64,000 bases of DNA, taken from assembly GCA_913776615.1 (NCBI GenBank), contig CAJYPK010000059.1, positions 62,001 through 126,000 on the forward strand, written 5' to 3'. The translations under genes and the position numbers were made by a program. The DNA comes from an uncultured Hymenobacter sp. Lineage in GTDB: Bacteria > Bacteroidota > Bacteroidia > Cytophagales > Hymenobacteraceae. The first letter of the stretch is position 1, and each line of letters starts with the position of its first letter. The notes below the pieces were generated by a model. It searched no databases and was not told where the DNA came from. It saw only the letters and a list, made by a program, of their open reading frames with translations. Shown here one piece after another: positions 59,852-64,000 of the stretch.

Positions 59852-61084
59852 GTGAAGCCCGATTTTGCGAATACGGCCGCCCCGCTGGTGGCCATTGTGG
59901 GCGGCGGCCCGGCCGGCCTGCTGGCGGCCCAGCGCCTAGCCGAGCGTGGCCTGCGGGTGCAGGTTTTCGAGCAGAAAGCCACCGTGGGACGCAAGTTTCT
60001 GGTGGCCGGCCACGGCGGCTTCAACCTTACCAACGGCGAAGATATGGGCACCTTCGCCGGCCGCTACGGCGCGGCCAGCGCGTTTTTCGGGCCGCTGCTG
60101 GCCCACTTCTCCCCCGCCGACCTGCGCCGCTGGGCCGCCGACCTGGGCATTGCCACTTTCGTGGGCACCAGCGGGCGCGTCTTCCCCGAGAGCCAGCACA
60201 AGCCCGCCGACCTGCTGCGCGCCTGGCTGCGCCGCCTGGCCGACTTGGGCGTGGAAATCAACACCCGCCACCGCTGGCTGGGCTTCGCGGGCGCGAGCGG
60301 CCTGCGGCTGCGCAACGACGCCTCAGGGGAGGAATTTACCGTGACGCCCGCTGCCACCGTGCTGGCCCTGGGTGGGGCCAACTGGCCCCAAACCGGCTCC
60401 GACGGCCACTGGTTGCCGCTGCTGACCGACCTCGGCGTGCACTGCACGCCCTGGCAGCCCGCCAACTGCGGAGCCGAGGTCGCCTGGTCTGATTTCTTTC
60501 GCGAAAAAGTAGGCCGCGCCCCGCTCAAAAACATCGCCCTGAGCTGCGGGGGCCATACCGTGCGCGGCGAAATTATGCTCACCGATTACGGCCTGGAAGG
60601 CACGCCCGTGTACGCCCTTACGCCCCAGCTGCGGGCCGGGCTGGCCGCTGGTCCACCCGCCTGGCTGCACCTGAATCTGAAGCCCGACCTGCCCGCCGAC
60701 GAAGTAGCCCGCCGGCTGGCCCGGCGGCGGCCGGGCGTCTCGCTGCCGGCTTTCCTGGCCAGCGCCTTTAGTCTCAAGCCGCCGGTGCCCACGCTGTTGC
60801 GCGAGCTGGCCGGCCCCGCCCCGGCCGACTGGCTGGCCGCCCTCACGGCGCTGCCCATCCCGGTGGCTGGCCTGCGCCCGCTGGCCGAGGCCATTTCCTC
60901 GGCGGGCGGCGTCGCCTTCACCGAGGTAGATGCCCGCCTGATGCTGCGCCGCCGCCCGGGCACTTTCGTGGCCGGCGAGATGCTCGACTGGGAAGCGCCC
61001 ACCGGCGGCTACCTGCTGCAAGGCTGCTTCAGCACCGGCGCGTGGGTGGCGGCTGGGGTGCGGGAGTTTATTGCGCCGCAATAG
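59852..61084 (+). CDS. HI0933-like FAD-dependent oxidoreductase
   Basis: The 410-residue product starts with the FAD-binding AAPLVAIVGGGPAGLLAAQRL (about 9-29; GxGxxG). VGRKFLVAGHGGFNLTN (about 45-61) and the C-terminal AGGVAFTEVDARLMLRR and FVAGEMLDWEAPTGGYLLQG match the HI0933/YhiN (TIGR03862-like) flavoprotein family. The family's reaction is not well established. The GTG at 59852 is chosen because it directly follows a promoter-type TACTTTTG; the longer frame from 59789 would overlap the divergent antiporter gene's start. Confidence 0.85.
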   Translation: MKPDFANTAAPLVAIVGGGPAGLLAAQRLAERGLRVQVFEQKATVGRKFLVAGHGGFNLTNGEDMGTFAGRYGAASAFFGPLLAHFSPADLRRWAADLGIATFVGTSGRVFPESQHKPADLLRAWLRRLADLGVEINTRHRWLGFAGASGLRLRNDASGEEFTVTPAATVLALGGANWPQTGSDGHWLPLLTDLGVHCTPWQPANCGAEVAWSDFFREKVGRAPLKNIALSCGGHTVRGEIMLTDYGLEGTPVYALTPQLRAGLAAGPPAWLHLNLKPDLPADEVARRLARRRPGVSLPAFLASAFSLKPPVPTLLRELAGPAPADWLAALTALPIPVAGLRPLAEAISSAGGVAFTEVDARLMLRRRPGTFVAGEMLDWEAPTGGYLLQGCFSTGAWVAAGVREFIAPQ

Positions 61085-61094
61085 CCTGGCGCGG

Positions 61095-61129
61095 CACGTA
61101 GCGTAGACTCGCAGAGTCCGCGCTGCGTG
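61095..61129. repeat. Degenerate palindromic repeat, family D
   Basis: CACGTAGCGTAGACT pairs with AGTCCGCGCTGCGTG around CGCAG. It is shorter than the copies at 46331 and 63928 but has the same AGTCCGCGCT half. It follows the flavoprotein stop codon by 10 bp. Confidence 0.6.
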
Positions 61130-61187
61130 GCAACCTGCCCTTTTTATTCGCAGTAAAGCAGCGGGTACCAACCTCCTCCTTTTCCGC

Positions 61188-61538
61188 ATGGCAACTTCCC
61201 ACACCTCCGACCACGACGATATCTACACCACCTTCAAGCACGACGTGAACATGACGGCGAGCGAGTTGGAAAAGTGGCTTAAAACCGACGAATCCAAATC
61301 CGTGGGCCAGGCCAGCGGTGGGGGCGAAAGCGTCGGCCACCAGTCGGGCGAGCACATCGTCAAGATTCTGCACAAGAAAAAGGCCGACCTCACCCCCGAC
61401 GACGAAGCCCACATGCACAAGGTCCACAGCTACGTCAGCCGCCACTCGGCCCAGGGCCCGCATGACAAGAAAGACGTGGAAACGTCGCGCTGGCGCTACT
61501 CGCTCATGAATTGGGGCCACGACCCGCTGAAGAAGTAA
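61188..61538 (+). CDS. DUF3140 domain-containing protein
   Basis: The 116-residue product matches DUF3140 closely: VNMTASELEKWLKTDESKSV, GESVGHQSGEHIVKILHKKK, LTPDDEAHMHKVHSYVSRHS and TSRWRYSLMNWGHDPLKK. It is a small, hydrophilic, charged protein. The family occurs in many bacteria and fungi with no known biochemistry. It stands alone, followed by family A and B repeats. Confidence 0.92.
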   Translation: MATSHTSDHDDIYTTFKHDVNMTASELEKWLKTDESKSVGQASGGGESVGHQSGEHIVKILHKKKADLTPDDEAHMHKVHSYVSRHSAQGPHDKKDVETSRWRYSLMNWGHDPLKK

Positions 61539-61603
61539 GGCTTTTGTAGCAACGGCGAGTGGTTGATTGCTTTTAGCCTTTCTACTGAAAACCCTTTCAA
61601 CGC

Positions 61604-61702
61604 AAACCGTTCATCATGCTGAGCTTGCAAAGCATCAAGTCACACTTGAACGAGCCGCTCTAACCTGACAAGATGCTTCGCAAGCTCAGCATGACGAACG
61701 AG
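61604..61702. repeat. Palindromic repeat, family A
   Basis: AACCGTTCATCATGCTGAGC and GCTCAGCATGACGAACGAG form the outer arms; the inner half carries GAGCTTGCAAAGCATC and GATGCTTCGCAAGCTC. Together with the family B element at 61784 it fills the 411-bp gap between DUF3140 and the next gene. Confidence 0.85.
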
Positions 61703-61783
61703 TTGGATTAGCAGCCAGCCTTCTTGCGGCAATAATTCCTCTAAGCAGCTATTTGAATTATTACTACTCATCTAAAAACTATT

Positions 61784-61866
61784 TGTCATTGCGAGCGCAG
61801 CGAAGCAATAGCACCTGTTCAGCCCGGCCGTTTAGGTGCGATTGCTTCGCTGCGCTCGCAATGACA
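61784..61866. repeat. Palindromic repeat, family B
   Basis: TGTCATTGCGAGCGCAGCGA and its complement form the arms. It is nearly the same as the copy at 46216-46298 with a different centre. Confidence 0.9.
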
Positions 61867-61949
61867 GCTAGGGTAGCTAACCTAAGCAGCTTCTTATCAA
61901 GCTTAAAAGTAGGTCACAGGCATACCAGGCCTATTTTTTATTCAAAAAT

Positions 61950-62207
61950 TCACCCCTGCTTTTCCACCGCCTTCGCCTCCGCGTTCTTCAAAATCTGGCG
62001 GGCTTCGCGCACCAGTTGGCGGCCGGGATCAAGCTCATCGCGGGCGATGAGGGCAAAGAGCAGCAGAAACGACACGATGGGTAGAACCCAGCCCAGCGTA
62101 AACCACAGCCAGAACGAGCGTCCCCGCGAAGCGGCGCAGTAGCCGGTCATAATGGGGATGAAGGACAGCGCGACCACCATCACCAGGAGCATGTCGACGA
62201 AGAGCAT
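61950..62207 (-). CDS. Small membrane protein (85 aa)
   Basis: The 85-residue product has two membrane helices (about 3-24 and 32-53) around a short RGRSFW loop, then a charged amphipathic tail (RDELDPGRQLVREARQILKN). The N-terminus and the GRSFWLWFTLGWVLPIVSF pattern resemble small membrane proteins beside antiporters and lipid enzymes in Bacteroidota, but no family is assigned. It is divergent from the DAC-like gene with a 218-bp gap that contains no recognised feature. Confidence 0.6.
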   Translation of the reverse strand: MLFVDMLLVMVVALSFIPIMTGYCAASRGRSFWLWFTLGWVLPIVSFLLLFALIARDELDPGRQLVREARQILKNAEAKAVEKQG

Positions 62208-62425
62208 AGGCGCGGAAAAAAGGTGGTGGAAAGCAGCCCGCGGCCGGAACGCGGCCGCACCCCGAAGTTACGAGAAAGTTGGCTAAAAAGTGGCGTATTT
62301 TGGCGCAAAGGCCCGACTATCGGCCAGCTTTTTACGTAGGCTAGGCTAGCCAATGCTGCCTGCCCCTGCGTAGGTGGCCTTTTCGGCCCTGGCGGCCACT
62401 GCCCCATCGCCCCCGACTACCACCT

Positions 62426-63928
62426 ATGTGGGAACACCAGAGTTTGTTTCGCGTTTCGGCTCAGCTATTTGCCGAAGGCATTTTTAATTTGCTCGACCGC
62501 AACCTGCGGCCGGAAGTATTTCTATTGGGCCTGGCTTCGGGCCGGGAAGAGGACGACCCGCACAGCGTAGTGGTGGAGCCCACCAGCCTGCGCTACTCCC
62601 CGGCCGAGTTTGCCGGCATTAAAACCCTGGCTTCCTCCTTCGAGGCCGACGACCTCAACCCGCGCGACAACGTGTACCACCTGCATCCGCAGGACCACGA
62701 CCGCATGGAAAAGCAGCACTGGTACGAGCTGGTGTGCAAGGCCACCGACCAGGTGCTCCAGGAACTAGTAGCCCGACGCGGTGAAAACCGCCGCTGCTTC
62801 TGCTCCACACCGCTCAACCTCAATGGTTATTTGGTGATTGTGGTGTTGCAGCTGGCGGCCGATACGTACGCCTCGTACTACACTCTGCCCGGCAAGGCCG
62901 GCCCCACCCGGCCCTGCTCGCTGCCCCACGCCACGGTGCTGGAGTTTTTGCACGAGTGTACCCGCGCCCTGCGCGAGGCCGACACGGCCGACAACGAGCA
63001 GCCGGTGCTCGACCGCGACTACAACGAGGTGCTGCGGGCCGCCGGCCGCCGCCTCATGCTGCGCGTGTCGCCGGGCAATGCCCACGGCCTCTACGACGCC
63101 TGCCTGGGCGTGGCCGCCCTGCGCCACGAGGGCGACGAGGGCCGGGGCACCATGCTGCTGGGCCGCCGCCAACACGCCGCCATCGTGCCCGTGCTCACCC
63201 TCGAAACGCCGGTGCCGCTGCGCGACCACCGCTCCATCCGCAAGCTGTTGGAGCTTACCGAGGGCGACACCGGCCTGGTGTCGGACGCGGCGCACGTTTT
63301 CGGCCTGGGCCACCTGGTGTCCGAGAGTGCGCCCCAGTACGAGCCGCTGGCTACCGTGCACTTTACCAACCACTACGGCTGGGAATTGCGCCACGCGGGC
63401 CACACCCTCATGCGGGTGGTGAGCAACACCCCGCGCCTGCCCCAGGGTAAGGTGCAGGCCGATAATTTTTCCCGGGTGGTGCGCCAGGTGTTTCCCGACA
63501 TCGACGATGCCGGCGTGAAATACCTGTGGGAGCTGGCCCTCGAAGCTTCCAACCAAAGCCACGGCACCATGCTCTGCATCACGGCCGGGGCCAAGCCCGA
63601 GGCCGAGCGCCTGCGCCGCCAGTGCTTCCGGGTGGTGCCCCGCCCCATGACGCCGCCCGTGCTGCGCCAGGCCTCGTGCATCGACGGGGCGGTGCTCATC
63701 GAGCCCAGCGGCGTGTGCTACGCCATCGGCGTGATCCTCGACGGGCAGGCCACCGAGAAGGGCGACAGCAGCCGCGGGGCGCGCTACAACTCGGCCGTGC
63801 GCTACACCAGCTCCTCGCCCTACCCCTGCCTGGCCATCGTGGTGAGCGAAGACGGCTGGATCGACCTGCTGCCCTCGGCCCACCACAGCCAGGCCGTGCC
63901 GGCGGTGCAGAATGCAGCGGCGCGGTGA
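62426..63928 (+). CDS. Predicted diadenylate-cyclase-like protein (DACNV-type sensor plus DAC domain)
   Basis: The 500-residue product ends in a DAC (DisA_N)-like domain at about 370-480: SHGTMLCITAGAKPEAERL, ASCIDGAVLIEPSGVCYAIG (the DGA motif at 420-422) and SRGARYNSAVRYT (residues 453-455 are RYN where DisA/CdaA have RHR). The ~340-residue N-terminus has no known enzyme motif and fits the DACNV-type 'probable sensor' domain found before DAC domains in Bacteroidota. The enzyme family makes c-di-AMP from two ATP; the changed RHR motif leaves the product uncertain. No c-di-AMP phosphodiesterase or receptor gene is nearby. The stop is followed directly by a family D repeat. Inactive pseudoenzyme is the alternative. 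Confidence 0.7.
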   Translation: MWEHQSLFRVSAQLFAEGIFNLLDRNLRPEVFLLGLASGREEDDPHSVVVEPTSLRYSPAEFAGIKTLASSFEADDLNPRDNVYHLHPQDHDRMEKQHWYELVCKATDQVLQELVARRGENRRCFCSTPLNLNGYLVIVVLQLAADTYASYYTLPGKAGPTRPCSLPHATVLEFLHECTRALREADTADNEQPVLDRDYNEVLRAAGRRLMLRVSPGNAHGLYDACLGVAALRHEGDEGRGTMLLGRRQHAAIVPVLTLETPVPLRDHRSIRKLLELTEGDTGLVSDAAHVFGLGHLVSESAPQYEPLATVHFTNHYGWELRHAGHTLMRVVSNTPRLPQGKVQADNFSRVVRQVFPDIDDAGVKYLWELALEASNQSHGTMLCITAGAKPEAERLRRQCFRVVPRPMTPPVLRQASCIDGAVLIEPSGVCYAIGVILDGQATEKGDSSRGARYNSAVRYTSSSPYPCLAIVVSEDGWIDLLPSAHHSQAVPAVQNAAAR

Positions 63929-63997
63929 GTAGCGCGGACTTTGTAGGTCGTGAGTGGGCAGCCTATTCGCCCGCGGACTGCCAAGTCCGCGCTACTT
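63928..63997. repeat. Palindromic repeat, family D, after the DAC-like gene
   Basis: AGTAGCGCGGACTTT at 63928 pairs with AAGTCCGCGCTACT ending near 63997, with an inner GCGGACT...AGTCCGC hairpin. It begins at the last base of the stop codon of the DAC-like gene and runs to the window edge. Confidence 0.75.
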
Positions 63998-64000
63998 GCT

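Overview
The window is a GC-rich chromosomal segment of a member of the Bacteroidota, most likely Hymenobacter or a close Hymenobacteraceae relative. The evidence is the mix of families (type IX secretion sorting domain, DUF4197, DUF2911, DUF4173, a Rho with a very long low-complexity insertion, a KGG-repeat stress protein, EgtB) and the recurrent TAnnTTTG promoter element typical of the phylum. No rRNA, tRNA, CRISPR array, integrase, transposase or phage structural gene was recognised. Species assignment is inference.

Layout. 1-8.2 kb: a truncated OmpA-like/TPR protein, a small membrane peptide, pdhB, then a minus-strand run (phasin-like protein, acyltransferase, aspartyl protease with PDZ, menC, KGG stress protein). 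8.4-14 kb: egtB, whose last ~100 bp are repeated 1.37 kb downstream around an AT-rich island with two secreted/lipoprotein genes; a LOG-family gene bracketed by inverted copies of one palindromic repeat; argS. 14.1-21.1 kb: a 1031-residue pentapeptide-repeat protein and a 1191-residue protein of unknown function on the same strand, separated by a 241-bp nested inverted repeat. 21.5-26.6 kb: a secreted lipase-like lipoprotein, divergent arginase and arginine decarboxylase, a tiny lipoprotein, a PIN-toxin/antitoxin pair. 26.6-38.7 kb: a class A penicillin-binding protein, a ferritin-like diiron protein, three paralogous small membrane proteins beside DUF4173, a frameshifted gene, a winged-helix regulator overlapping a membrane-protein gene, DUF4197, a methyltransferase, a UbiA prenyltransferase and a GAF protein. 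38.8-49 kb: rho, serS, a YcxB-like protein, DUF2911, an unusual aspartate kinase, and a PIG-L deacetylase. 49-64 kb: a beta-propeller-like T9SS cargo, an AddB-like nuclease, a ClC channel with CBS domains, a four-helix-bundle gene framed by inverted repeats, a Na+/H+-type antiporter, a HI0933-type flavoprotein, DUF3140, and a predicted diadenylate-cyclase-like protein.

Two features run through the whole window. First, at least four families of intergenic palindromic repeats recur; several abut or supply stop codons, and two unrelated palindromes lie in frame inside coding regions (egtB and the AddB-like gene). Second, many housekeeping genes carry a TAnnTTTG element only 4-8 nt before the start codon, which predicts leaderless or nearly leaderless transcripts.

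The best candidates for undescribed biology are the pentapeptide-repeat/1191-residue pair, the DAC-like protein at the right edge, the egtB tail duplication around an insert, and the inverted-repeat-framed four-helix-bundle gene.
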